Below, piece by piece: positions 1 through 11,229 of a stretch of DNA of 64,000 nt; within the stretch, counting starts at the first letter, position 1, and every line of letters starts with the position of its first letter. This stretch comes from Viscum album (lineage: Eukaryota; Streptophyta; Magnoliopsida; Santalales; Viscaceae). The position numbers were made by a program, and so were the translations under genes. Below the pieces are notes generated by a model. It was given only the letters and a program-made list of their open reading frames with translations, was not told where the DNA came from and ran no database searches. The stretch spans positions 1,982,336,883 to 1,982,400,882 of the forward strand of contig OY728122.1 of the NCBI GenBank assembly GCA_963277665.1, in the 5' to 3' direction.

Positions 1-430
1 TGATCTCATGTTTTATACTAGGACACCAATAATTTCAATGTATGTCTCAATAAATATTAGGGACACTAAGGATAAATTCCTATGCTAAGATGAATAATTC
101 CCACATCAACTACTCTCTGATGTCTTATGGCACCCATACACACTAAAGAATAGTAAAGTATCATACCCATCCATAGTCCAATCTAAATATGTATCATCAT
201 CTGAGACATATTTCCTTAGTAAAAGGACTTAGCGATGAGATATCTTCCTCATTATTACCTATTCTATAAGAGTATATGTCACTTCTAAGGCTAAGATGAT
301 ATTCACACCATTATCCTCTTGAACCATTATGTGAATATCTAAGAATAACTCCATGACATTCCACTCACCACTAGCCTCCAAAACTATCTAATTTTGAGTC
401 TTTCAATTGAGGGAAACAAAAACAAAATTT
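1..430 (-). pseudogene. Element Z: end of RNase H and start of integrase, degenerate
   Basis: Read on the minus strand this continues the pol remnant to its right. The tail after the RNase H domain (about 430-480) reads like the usual WLE-x-YDF-x-I stretch of Ty3/gypsy polyproteins. Further left, the region expected to hold the HHCC zinc finger of integrase is present only as short matching pieces broken by stops. The element is cut by the window edge, so the integrase core and 3' LTR are not visible. No frame is open for long. The assignment rests mainly on colinearity with the better preserved domains; the alternative is unrelated decayed sequence. Confidence 0.45.
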
Positions 431-800
431 CCTTTTCCATGTCTGTTCGAAATTTCAAAATCAAACAATTGTATGTAATCAACCCAGTTTTGTATTATGA
501 GATTCAAGTATCAATATGTAAATATGTACATTAGGATTTTTTGATCAGTTTCTACCCAAAAAAATCTCCATGTAGATAGTTTCTCCAATATCACAATTCA
601 TGAGCAACAAAATCCTGATCGAGGTCATGAATCATGTAATTCCTCTCATGAGACAATATCTGATGAAACCCATTGGAACAACTTTCTTATCCTGTATTAG
701 TACAGCTCCAATACTGATACCTGATGCATCATAATATAAATTATAGCTAATTCCTCAATCTGGAAGAAGCATTAACAACCCCGAATTCCTAAATCCCTTC
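430..800 (-). pseudogene. Element Z: RNase H domain remnant (Ty3/gypsy pol)
   Basis: The minus strand at about 675-733 reads DASGISIGAVLIQDKKVV, a good match to the conserved start of the Ty3/gypsy RNase H domain. This domain removes the RNA template during reverse transcription. The next block (about 600-675) carries, after a frame shift, the expected HDL-x-D-F-x-A-H-E-LWYWRNYLHG-like segment, and then a TDQK stretch. At least one frameshift and several stops separate the pieces, so no product is possible. It lies in the correct order after RT and is followed leftwards by the integrase start. Confidence 0.8.
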
Positions 801-1740
801 AATTATTGAAAGTCTTCATCATAATATTCTAACCATACAAATTTTACACCTACCATCATCAATCCCATATGCGTCATTATGGGCTGTGAGAAATCCTAGA
901 TGAAGTGATTGTAATATTTGAATCTCCCCAAAACACTCTAAATGTTTAAGATATATATTGGATTGTCCAAGGAAACTAAATATCTCACTTTCTTTGGGTC
1001 TATTAAAACCAATTATTCATATATAATATGTACCAAGAAGAGGACTTTTTCAACCCAAAATATTCATTTACTAAGCTTAGAATAGAGCTAATTCTTACTC
1101 CATGTATTAATCATGCTCTCAAGACATTTTTCATTTTCATGTCAAGAGAATGAATATTTCATAATATTGGTAACAAATACTACCATTAAGGAATCTAGAT
1201 ATGGGTGAAAAACCCTTTTCATTAGACCCATAAATATTGTAGTTGGGTTTATAAATCCGAACAGAATAACTCAGTACTTGTATAAACCATACATGCTCCT
1301 AAAATATGTTTCGGGCAATTCTGAAGTCTTGAAATCATGTCATGATAGCCCATAGTCAAATTTATTATTCAAAACACTATTTCTACTTGGATATGATCAA
1401 ATTGGTCTCTTATTATAGGTATTAGTTAGTAGTTCTTCAATATAAACTATTTGAAATGATGTTCATCCACATATAGTCTAAGGGTACTTTCAAAATTCTA
1501 ACCGAAAAGGAATGATGAACCCAAAAGAGAAGTTTTGGGGTGCATGAATCCTTTTCCCTCAAGACCCTAAAATTAATTCTTCAGTTACATAGGATAGTTA
1601 GCTTCAATCCTATATGGAGAATTGTTCACTGATTTTTCTCCTAAATATAGAATAAGAGTAAATTCTACCTCTATAATCAGAGGTTGACTAGAGATGTCAT
1701 CAAAAAATGATTCCCTGAAATGATCCACTAGAAGAGTAAA
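800..1740 (-). pseudogene. Element Z: reverse transcriptase domain remnant
   Basis: In minus-strand order: a VEFTL-x-L-x-LG motif (about 1650-1690) followed by a GKGFMHP segment (about 1530-1560); the MGLMKRVFHPYLDSLM thumb-side block (about 1180-1240); then LYSKLSKCIFWVEKVLFL (about 1030-1085), a textbook plant Ty3/gypsy RT block. The YxDD catalytic box, expected as FIDDI between the last two blocks, reads FVTNI, so both aspartates are lost. Stops and frameshifts are frequent. The family resemblance is to Del/Tekay-type chromovirus-related elements, inferred from block wording; Athila and Tat are less likely. Confidence 0.85.
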
Positions 1741-1789
1741 AATAGCGGGGTGTAACACATGGTCATCTCAAAAATGACATGATATCTAA

Positions 1790-2250
1790 TATGTCATAGG
1801 AAACGACTTCTTCTACTTTAGTCCTTCTCTAGTGACACTGACATCCAATTCAACCTTATGAACATACCTAACACTCTCTCGTGAGGTAAACGTAACCCTA
1901 TGATGATAGTAGTAAATGATTTCTCTATAGGTAAATAACCATTTCACCCTGATTATTATGTCAAACCCATAATGTTGAGGGAAAAAAGATTCAACATGAA
2001 AACATATCCGCCAATCTCAAGGGGACAATCCATTGAATAGTGATCTCCCTCTAATTAGAAACCTAAGGGAATTTCAAGAGTCCTAACTCCATAGAAGTGA
2101 TTTATATCAAGGATTTGACTCTATATGATAGTTTATGAGATAAACGAGTGAAGCACTCATGTCTCAAAAAAATCACACACTAAAGTAGTGGCAACAATAA
2201 TAGTTCCTCATATAGTACAAGGTCTTGAACATTTCTCCTATAACATAGGT
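1790..2250 (-). pseudogene. Element Z: aspartic protease domain remnant
   Basis: The minus strand at about 1985-2045 reads DHYSMDCPLEIGGYVFMLN, matching the flap-side strand of Ty3/gypsy proteases, which cut the Gag-Pol precursor. Upstream (about 2120-2180) the active-site region that is normally DSGATHSFIS appears as ET-stop-VLHSFIS, so the catalytic Asp is lost while the HSFIS tail survives. Downstream the IG-MDWL region is recognisable only after changing frame. It lies between the gag zinc-finger region and RT, as the family order requires. Confidence 0.75.
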
Positions 2251-2259
2251 TGGAATTCA

Positions 2260-2620
2260 TTTTTCAATCCAATAATGTGAACCTATGTCACTTACAAACA
2301 GACCTTATCAATCCTCCTTTGATACTGTTGAGAACAACGAGATCAACTCCCTCTAACTAGACCACCACCTCAACCTAAATGGTTTGTGGTATTCCACCTG
2401 ACTTATAGTCTTTTTCTACTGGACCTAATCCTAATGGATGAGTGGTGGTAAATCCTCAGTATTTGGGAGAAGAAGAAAAATTCTTGAAAAAGCTCTGGAT
2501 ATTTCCCATCATTCTATGGCCTTTTTATTCATCTGGGTATCACAGACACTAAGGCCTTGTGTTTCCCAACATCCCACACTGGTGAAATATTAAGAAACTA
2601 TCTTCTTGAGGAGCCTAACT
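2260..2620 (-). pseudogene. Element Z: gag C-terminal zinc-knuckle region, degenerate
   Basis: The minus strand at about 2510-2590 reads a GKHKALVCV-like stretch, as in the C-x-x-C-GK-x-H-x-G-x-C knuckles at the end of plant Ty3/gypsy Gag. The knuckles bind genomic RNA during packaging. The second knuckle cannot be followed. A 63-codon plus-strand open frame at 2606-2797 is an antisense shadow. The call depends on its position between the gag core and the protease. Confidence 0.5.
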
Positions 2621-2779
2621 ACTTATACATCCACAATAAAATTCAAAATGACTCTAGTACCTCTAAGAATATATTTTAATATATCTATGTGGTTTACCAC
2701 CCTAACTCCCACTATCAGCATACATCAAATTCCACTACGTAATAAGGTCTTGGTTGACAACTTCAAAAATAGTATTCAA

Positions 2780-3270
2780 CCTGAAAACATTGACTAGCGA
2801 TCAGATGGAATATAGCATCCCATCCTTGAATCACATATAGGTAATAATATAATCTTCCATAAGTTTAGGAGAGAACCCCTACAACTTAGTGAAATTTGTA
2901 GACTGTTCTATTAAAAACTTTTCCACTACATTAGGTTTATAAACTCTATATCTCTATCATCGCTCCGAGTCCTGATAAATAGATCATTGTAGAAGATCAT
3001 CTGGAAATCAAACAATACCATATCTCTGGAATGATATACCTTGGAAATAACAGCTCACAACCTCTTTGTAAAATTTCATAGCATATACGTAGAATGTTTG
3101 ACCCTATGATCTGGAGGCATCTTCACATGCTCTAATATAGAAATAATAGATTTTATCCAAGATACCAAAATAGGAGGTCCCTTCGTCTCATAAGAATATT
3201 GGAGGATTACGCTACTAAAATCCACTATCCATATCTTCCATACATAGGAAAGGTCTAACTACAACTTTCA
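2780..3270 (-). pseudogene. Element Z: gag core (retrotransposon gag domain) remnant
   Basis: Minus-strand pieces in order: DHRVKHSTYML (about 3085-3115), then DFQMIFYNDLF (about 2975-3010), then DIEFINLM (about 2930-2960) and a RGSLLNLWKIILL-like stretch (about 2840-2880). These line up with the plant retrotransposon gag domain, whose usual blocks are KV-x-ATYML, W-x-x-F-x-x-FY-x-x-YF, EF-x-x-L-x-QG and F-x-x-L-x-x-F-x-P. Stops interrupt every 20-40 codons. Gag would form the virus-like particle; here nothing is expressible. Confidence 0.75.
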
Positions 3271-3274
3271 TTGA

Positions 3275-4384
3275 ATTTAAAATACATAAGAACCTATCTA
3301 GAAACATTACATTCATGGCTATATATGTTAATAGAAAAGGTGTTACAAGAGGGGGGATCACCAGGAGCTCATGCCCCACCACCTCTAGAGCATGGTCATC
3401 ACCGCCTTCTGGGTGTGTGACCAGAGGACTTTATAGCTACATGATACTAAAATTAAAATTGCATAACTCATAATAGATATTAAAAATTAAATGGTTACAA
3501 AAAAAATCTAGGACAAGTACAAATACTTAATATATAAACAATCATGAATCACTTCATGCTTCAAAAGCTAGGTCTAAATGGTAGAAAAAATTATAATGGA
3601 TATAAGAACATAAGAGACACCAACTACCCACTACTAAATCTGATTTTAGGTTTACGTCTCTATTTATATATATATAATATCATTGTTCTTAAATTTTAAG
3701 TCATGTTCATTTTAAAATTGATCTCATTCGAACACTACAATCACTTTAGAATGGTTTAGTTAGATGGATTACCATTTCTAATCCACAGGGTCCCAAATTC
3801 CATAGGATCCAAAATATGGAATCCACTTAACCCACATAATAATTGGTTCTAGTACATGTGACCAATGGTATATGGATCAACATTCTATAATTCACTACTT
3901 AAGGTTTCAGGTTTAACCAATTTAGGGAAACAAAATTTAGGTTAATGGAGGGTCTTTAAGTATCCATTATTTTTTTCAATTCCTGCTATAAGTGTTATAA
4001 AATTATACCACATAATCAAGTAACTAATAATATGTAACACGAAAATAAACAATGAATGTAGACATTACAAGGAAACATTCATGGAATATTAGTCCAATTA
4101 TTCCTATAATGATGTATGTAATGCAATACCTTCATTTCGTCATGCCATGGTAAATAATGAACCAATTCAATAATACCTATAATAATAACACCACACAACA
4201 ACTTCATCAACCAATTGTGAAGTCGTATCAACCATAAAAAGCATAAAATATATGACACAATTTCCCATCCCATGTAGATTGGGTTTTACCTATAATTTGG
4301 TGAGTGACTTCTAGGTACAAGATAATTTCAAAATTCTATTCTCATGCCTAATATAAAAATAGTATAAAAAGGGAACAAAAATAA
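3275..4384 (-). mobile_element. Element Z: 5' leader between PBS and gag
   Basis: About 1.1 kb of AT-rich sequence lies between the PBS and the first gag-like block of Z. I see no protein similarity in it. A small open frame at 4079-4273 (minus, 64 codons) has no recognisable motif and is probably chance. A long untranslated leader is normal for this class of element. Confidence 0.6.
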
Positions 4385-4397
4385 GGATCTCATACCA
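4385..4397 (-). other. Element Z: primer binding site, initiator tRNA-Met type
   Basis: On the minus strand the sequence reads TGGTATGAGATCC, close to the TGGTATCAGAGC that pairs with the 3' end of initiator tRNA-Met in plant Ty3/gypsy elements. It lies 8 bases from the LTR edge (TGTCCCGACC on plus at 4406), on the side toward gag, as required for minus-strand synthesis priming. A few bases have decayed. Confidence 0.7.
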
Positions 4398-4405
4398 ATT
4401 TTTAA

Positions 4406-5122
4406 TGTCCCGACCCAGGATCCACATAACATGTGCCCCAATCTGGTGGGTCACATATTCCCATGGGTGAAACCATGTATGATAAAGGGTGGAAACTAAG
4501 AGTTATGGTGTAAAGTTGGTACAATGGGGAGACTATACCCTCTTATTTAAGTGAGACGCCATATGCAACAATAAACATTCAACAGTTGCATAAGTGTATA
4601 TAAACAAGTAAACTAAATAAACAAGAAGTGGTAGAATATATAACTGAACAACTAAATAATAATAAAAAACAACTTTTCAATGTCAAATAAATGGATTAAT
4701 TTAATGATGATACACAAAAGTTGAATTAGGGATATGCATATCCAAAACTAAAAAAAACAAAAAGCTGCCCCACTAGAATCTCAAGTTTATTATCAATCCT
4801 CTTCTCCAAGATCCATCTATATGTAATGCCTATCAACAACAAATTACAAAGACCTTGACCTTATCCATACCTATAGTCATATAATCTTCTTAGATACTAA
4901 TGTAATAACAAGTAGGGTTTGAAATAAAATCCTCAATTGGACACCACCAATGGTGTCTAGAAGCAATCCTAATAGTGCTCGTAACAAAACTATGTGCAGG
5001 TATTAATAATTAATTAATAAAGAAGAATAAATATAAAAAACCAGATCAAGTTCCAATGGGACACCCAAAGGCTCTACCTTCTTTGTCTCATGTAAAGAAT
5101 GAATTTAGTATTAGTCACTATA
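4406..5122 (-). mobile_element. Element Z: 5' LTR, part 1 (interrupted by A)
   Basis: The LTR begins on the plus strand with TGTCCCGACC next to the PBS and runs to the insertion point of A. Its start resembles the same end of the B LTR: both carry a GGAGACTA(T/C)ACCCTC block about 90-150 bases in (about 4530 here; about 16622 and 9871 in B). Z and B are therefore probably related families. The last five bases, CTATA (5118-5122), are the target duplication made by A. The LTR resumes at 25829. Confidence 0.65.
5118..5122. repeat. Target-site duplication of element A, left copy
   Basis: CTATA directly precedes the left LTR of A and recurs directly after the right LTR (25824-25828). Five bases is the usual size for Ty3/gypsy integration. 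The AT-rich context weakens it alone, but both copies sit exactly at independently found LTR ends. Confidence 0.7.
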
Positions 5123-8100
5123 TATAACATCCCAATTTTTAATAATGAAAAACTATGTTCGATAGCATACATGGTACACTACATCGAGCTTAAATGAACA
5201 ACTAAATATTATTATTTAAATGTTACTATTATAACTTAGTCGTTGGAATGAAGAGAATGAATATTATTAACTAAATTAAAAAAAAATATTCTAAACATGC
5301 TTATAATTAATTATTTGGTGCACAATTAATTATAAATGAATCTAAAACCCTATTTAAATTAATAGTAATGTTTTTCTAAAGAGACAATTTAAATGTAAAT
5401 AGGTGAGTTTATAATGTAATAAAATCAATCATATTTGATTTTATTAATGCAATATATATTTAATATATTAAATTTCATGTTTAAGATTCATCTTATATGT
5501 TTTATAGACATTACATAAGAACTAATTAAATTTTTTTAATAAAAGAATTATTTCTTGGAAAAATGAAGTTTTGCATTATTCTGAGAGAGAACACATTTTA
5601 AATATAGTTTTGAAAATTTTATAAGATATGTTTGAAAAAATTAAAGTTCTTATTTAGAAGTAGGACTTAAAATTTTACTTTGGATACATTTCTGGTATGT
5701 TTCTAATAATATTAATTTTTAAATGAATAGTGAAAAATACTACATTTTAACAGAAAATTGATTTTTCATCTAATGTATTTATATAGTTGAGTTGTCCTTT
5801 AAATTAGTTTTAATATATAATTATATTAATTTTTTTATCATTGAATCGAATTTAGGTCATTGTAATAAATTTCATGTTTGAAATAGAAATAAAAACATTT
5901 CAAAATTTTGAATATTTCACTTTAAAAACCATGTTTTTAGTCTTTTCTGCAGAATTACATTTAAATATAATTTTCTCGATTCTTTGGATTCAATTAGGTA
6001 AAATGGATTCCTTATTTGGAATCCTAAAATATATACCCCAAATCTACCCATCACCCTCCCAATGTCCAAGTGCTTTTGGTCTCACCAAAATAAAAAATCC
6101 AAGGTCCTCAAGGGTCTTTCAAGGAGGGGATATTAAAGATGTAATTTTCTCAATGTACATCTCTTAATTTAAATTCATTTTCTTTTTTATCCTAACCTAT
6201 ATCATACATGAATTGATTATTAATCATGAATAATTTATATAATATTGTTTTATTTTTATAATGGAATATCTTATATCCATTTCTTTTCTCACCTCCTCTT
6301 ATTCAAGGAAAAGAATTTGCGGTCTAAGTAATGTCAGTTAATCACCTTCATGAATAATGTTTTTGTTATTTTTCCATTACGAAATTCATGGATGGTAATA
6401 GAACTATTTTTCTGGATTAATATAATTTAAATATTTATACTATAACCTATTTCAAATTCTGTAAATTTTATACTAAATATACATTCATTCTTTCCATTTT
6501 GTTGTCATACAATAACTTCATTTGGGGACGTGTAGACTATAGCCTCACCAAAATGATGTGATTCATTAATGCATCACACAGAATGAATTAAGGATTGTAT
6601 TAGTAAACATATATGATAAAAATCAAACACCAATTATATAGTAATTATATTATATATGTATACAAATTTACATACATTTCATTTAATTTCATTCTTTCAT
6701 AAAGACGGGGAAAACGAAAATAGTGTTCATGTGTATGTACGACCTACTTTCTCCACGAACAGTGTTTTTAGTTTTTCATCAAAATATTATTATAAATAAT
6801 TATATAATTAATATATAATATTTTTATATCATGTTTTATATTCTAGTGATGATGGAATTTTTATCACATAGACTATTGACATCATGACAAGTTCATTTTC
6901 AACTCAAGAACCGAATACCAACAATGCATATGACATGAAATCAAATAATTTTTTATTTTTTATAACATGGTAATTAATGATATAAAAGTAATAATAAACA
7001 TGAAAAGGTTATGAATCAATAATATATTAAAATAATTTTATTATTTATGGAGAAAAAGGAATATACAAGACGAGTAGAACTTGAGGTAAGGGATTTTTCT
7101 TACTCAATTTCCATTCATTAGGTTGTACGTCTACTAATTTGATTTTTTATTCCAAGATTATGTGTGGAATAAATTATTATTGGTTTAGGTTTTATAAAAA
7201 CTTATATTTGGGTGCATATATTTTTTAAACACATAATCCCCCGAGTGATCAACCCTTATGTCATTGATATGAACTTTATAAAGATTTCCTCATCTCACTT
7301 TTACCTCTGTGAGATATATGAATTAATCACCACTAATTTATTTTGTGTAGTTTATATATAATTAAAATACATATGAAATATCATCAATATGTTCATATTC
7401 ATGGTATTAAATTCTTTAATCAATTATTATTTCCTTTATTGTTCATACAATTCGACAAGATTTCAAGTGGTAAGGGAATTTTTAACCCAATTTCCATTCT
7501 TTGGGTCAAATTTCTGCTTCTTGATTATGTTGTCCACCTCTTATACATGAAATGAATTTTTAACATCTTATATTTTATTTATATCTTGAATTTTATTTAA
7601 CATTTTTAAAAGTAATTTTTTATATGGAGTGTTTGACTTTCTATAGAAAGTGATAAAAGAAATTGTTTTATTTTATATAGTGACAAAAACTTCTTTGTCG
7701 CCATAACTATTATTTTATATTTGGATTACTATATAAGAATTAATGTTTTTAAAATAAAAAAATACAATATTACCTTTTCATGTATTTTTTTATTTATAAT
7801 GGTTTTGAGAAGAGATCTATTATTTCAATATCTTTAAATCATACATTATGATTACATTGTGGAAATGTCATTTTTTACTTTATGAATGATTTATATGTTG
7901 TGATTATGTTTTGATTATTAGTAATTTTTTATGTATACGGGAGGTTCCATGATATACCTATAGTGGGTGAGCCTGTGATATCTCTCTAATGCATTGGGAA
8001 ATGATACATAGTAAAACAATAAGGTTTCCCCTAATAGATTTAGGGAATATACTATGATGGGTATTCTAAACTTAACCATAAATGTTACTCCATTTGTAGC

Positions 8101-8607
8101 TGTGAAAGCTACAATGTAAGTCTGATATTGATGCCAGAATATACCTTTATGATTTATGATTTCTAATAAATCTTTAATGAATCTTATTACTTTATTAGGT
8201 ATGTTAAATATCTTTTTTTCAGGGGTGAAAATTATGATTTCATGGGTTTATATTATTCATGAACTAACATTTTTCTTTCCATATTATATATACCTTAATG
8301 AGATATTTGTGCTCATCCCAAGTTTTTGAAATTTTTTACATAGGGTATAGGGATTGGTAAGATAAATAAATAACTAAAGTTGAATGTTATAAATATTTTT
8401 ATTAACCAAAATAATTCATGTTTTATTTTAATATGTTTTAAATTAAGAAAAAAATTGATGGTGTATAGACATGTCTACTTTGTAATATTTGAAATATTAT
8501 GTAATAGTTTTTACCTAATTCCCTGAAAATATATAACTGAAAATATCCCCAATTTAAATTCTTTAATTAACTCAATATTATGTAATGTTAAGGTCTGGGT
8601 CCTTATA
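5123..8607 (+). mobile_element. Element A: 5' LTR
   Basis: It starts TATAACATCCC (TG mutated to TA) and ends CCTTATA, and aligns along its length with 22002-25823. It is about 340 bases shorter than the right copy. Most of the difference is one gap near 6035-6040, where the right copy has about 22890-23260, including the TATA box. The 5' LTR therefore lacks its core promoter. Shared landmarks are AGGGTCTTTCAA near 6110, a GTGATTCATTAATGCATCAC-like block at 6560-6582 and paired GGTAAGGG boxes at 7085 and 7469. Confidence 0.85.
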
Positions 8608-8620
8608 GTTGGTGTCTGTT
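8608..8620 (+). other. Element A: probable primer binding site
   Basis: Directly after the LTR the sequence reads GTTGGTGTCTGTT. TTGGTGTCTG differs in two of ten positions from TTGGTATCAG, the initiator tRNA-Met site of plant Ty3/gypsy elements. The position is right; the match is decayed. Confidence 0.55.
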
Positions 8621-9600
8621 GTTGGTTTAGATAACTTTAGAGATTTTGGAGTTATTTAAATTACAAGTTAGATTTTATATATAACCATAATGGTTAGAAT
8701 ATTAGAATGAGTCAGATATATTTGAAATAAATTGAATGATTTGTTGTTAAACATATGGTAAGAGTATATGTCAATTCATTTAGTTAAAAACATTTTCTAA
8801 AAATTTTTTATATTGAGGAAAGTCGGTTACAAATGGAAGGAGGATAATCTCAAACAACATTCTTATCTCTTACTGATGACTTGATTGAAACAATTAGGGA
8901 AAAGTCATGTTTGGATGATTCTAAACCTTTTAATAACATAAAATATTTGGAAAATAGTTGTATGAGATGTCAATCCCCTCTTCTATACCTATATACCATC
9001 GTAGATCTTGAGTTTTTTTAATCAAATCCTATTTTCACAATATACTCATATTTTCAAAAAAGGTAAATACTATCAAGGAATTTTTAAATATTTTACCTTG
9101 TCACAAGATTATGAGTAATATTATGATTTTGAAAAATCTAATGAATAAGGGGACCCTTGAGTAACATATTTATACTTTCCTTTAAAATATATTATTTTAT
9201 AATGTACTTACAACATTTTAAAAGACCATTGATTAAATGTTTCAAGTAAAACTCAGTCCGGATGGTTTATTAAAATAATGGTTTATCATATTCATTGAAA
9301 TTATATGTCATACATGATTATTTTCCAAAAATATTTGTCTATAAACACCCATATGACCCATGTTGTAGAAGGTGTATTTAGATAAAGTAAGAATTTGATT
9401 TTGAAGAATCTATAAATCATTATTTCAAATCATGGACCTTCTATGTACATGATCAAAATGATAATGAAACTAGGTGGACCCCATGATCAAGGTATGACAT
9501 TTTTTCTTTTTGGAATTGTTTTATTAAATAATTTGGAGTTAAAATGAAAATTTTAACTATATGTAAGACTTCATGAATTAATATATTGAATTTATTAGAA
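8621..9600 (+). mobile_element. Element A: internal region, left part
   Basis: AT-rich sequence without a sustained open frame. Around 8835-8930 a plus-strand stretch has few stops (about 30 codons, containing a LTDDLIETIREKS segment) that might be a pol remnant, but I cannot match it firmly. Nothing else is recognisable up to the SINE-like tail. The missing gag, protease and RT suggest internal deletion or a non-autonomous parent. Confidence 0.5.
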
Positions 9601-9639
9601 TTGGGTAGGAAGAAAATATAAAATAACCTTTGAGGCTAA

Positions 9640-9746
9640 AACATGTTATGGTTATTTTTTGAGTTTTATAAAAAGGGACAACAATCAAGATGGGTGAAAA
9701 CCTATCGCGTCTGATATGGTCATGGGGATCAAACCCACAACCCAAG
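9640..9746 (-). mobile_element. SINE-like element, part 2: T-arm/B box and body
   Basis: On the minus strand, 9738-9722 reads GTGGGTTTGATCCCCAT: a five-base stem, seven-base loop and five-base stem exactly like a tRNA T-arm. Inside it GGTTTGATCC matches the RNA polymerase III B box. The sequence then runs into a short body and a T/A-rich end (about 9650-9670). With the head at 20773-20814 it makes a tRNA-derived SINE-like unit cut in two by B. The 3' end is not sharply defined. Confidence 0.5.
9742..9746. repeat. Target-site duplication of element B, left copy
   Basis: CCAAG immediately precedes the left LTR of B. The same five bases follow the right LTR at 20768-20772. Exact agreement at both LTR ends supports a single integration event. 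Confidence 0.85.
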
Positions 9747-10472
9747 TGTAACATCCACACCTGGATTACCATCAAACTGGAAGCTGAACTAGTCACCACA
9801 TGACCTCAAGCACACCTCCCTGTACACCAGAAGATGCCAACTAGTAGAGAGTGTGAAAGGATAGCCAGGGAGGAGACTATACACCCATATCAATGTTTTC
9901 ACATTAGTATAATAATACATAAATAGATGAAAAAACTGAAGAAGTGTAAAGAAATGACTAATGCAGCAAAAGTCAATTATAATATCAACTCCATAAACAA
10001 AATGGACAATCCCAGTTTACACAATGCATACATGTCATTGTAATTCATATCTAAAAGTTGTAAAAAAATAGAAGTATTTACATTTCATTAAAGAAATAAG
10101 GAAAAGACTCAAATCCCCAATGGTGATCTCGACAAGCATACTGTGTTCCTGATCAGTCCATTTCTCCAAACTCTTGGGTACAAGAAAACAACGACAATCA
10201 ATGTCCAAGATCCTGTAAACATGTAGAGTCTACTCAGGTACCCCATTGCAATGGAGGCCCAAATAGGGTGTGAGATATCAGTCTCAGGATTCCGGGACCA
10301 CCGGTGTCTATCTCAAACTATAATATGAAATATAATTAAATAGTGTACAAGAATATCAAAGAAATAATATAATTGAATAAATAACAAACAACCCATCTAG
10401 GTTTCTAGGGGACACCTGACAGCGATACATGCTTCATCCCATGACTGGCATGTAAGACCATGTTAATTATGC

Positions 10473-10491
10473 ATATATATATATATATATA
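10473..10491. repeat. (AT)n microsatellite in B left LTR
   Basis: About nine AT units, followed after a short gap by TATATATATATAAATAGATATATATT (10504-10529, split by a few other bases). The equivalent place in the right LTR is 17223-17267. Confidence 0.9.
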
Positions 10492-10920
10492 GTAACAGTG
10501 TGGTATATATATATAAATAGATATATATTCTTGGAATCCTCCTATATGAACCAAGAGCGTACCAACGCAAAGTGGAGATATTACTTGGATACTATTTATT
10601 GCTAGACCAAGACATAATGCACAAACATTCATTACTAGGGGAAGCACCCATGATCTTGCCCCTACTAAAAACTCCAAGAGATCTCATGGTGTCATGGAAA
10701 TTTAAATAGAAGATCACACAGTCTTCCTACCCCAGCCTCTCACAGTCATTTGGAAAATGATGATGGATGGATCAGAACATAACACATAGACATCCATAAC
10801 CAAGAGTAGCACACATGGTCTATCCCCTTGATCAATTCCACGATCTCTCACGATCTCGGGAGGATCATCCCAAAAACTAATGTATTATTTCTCCCTAAGG
10901 GTGATCACATTTTCTTGGAT

Positions 10921-10941
10921 CCCTTATTTATACAAGGAATA
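10921..10941 (-). promoter_or_regulatory. Element B left LTR: TATA box
   Basis: On the minus strand, CCTTGTATAAATAAGGGATC matches a plant TATA box in its C/G-bordered setting. The equivalent site in the right LTR is at 17676-17692. Its place about two fifths of the way from the left edge fits a U3/R border for an LTR read on the minus strand. Confidence 0.55.
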
Positions 10942-11229
10942 AAAATTGACAACATTTAATTCAAGAAACATTTAACATTTCATGCATTTCATTATCCCAT
11001 TTCAATTACATATAAGAAAGCATATTCACATTTATACTTAAGGCAAACCATCTTATGCATTTCAATTAAAAAATTAACATTTTTTTCTCATTCAACTCAA
11101 AAACAAGGGGAAAGGGCCTCTCATTAATCTCATTTCCATACTAAAATCTATTAGTTAACTCCACAATTAACTAGGTACACGAATACCATTAATGAATTCA
11201 TCAATTAATTAATCATCAACACAATTCAT

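Noticed and set aside
9722..9738. Functional tRNA gene
   Set aside because: Only the T-arm is intact. The head lies 11 kb away across B, and even when joined the anticodon stem and acceptor pairing are not convincing. A SINE is the better reading.
10405..10677. 90-codon minus frame across the B microsatellite
   Set aside because: It encodes a Tyr-Ile run from the AT repeat, and the aligned region of the right LTR (17179-17472) differs in frame and sequence. No protein support.
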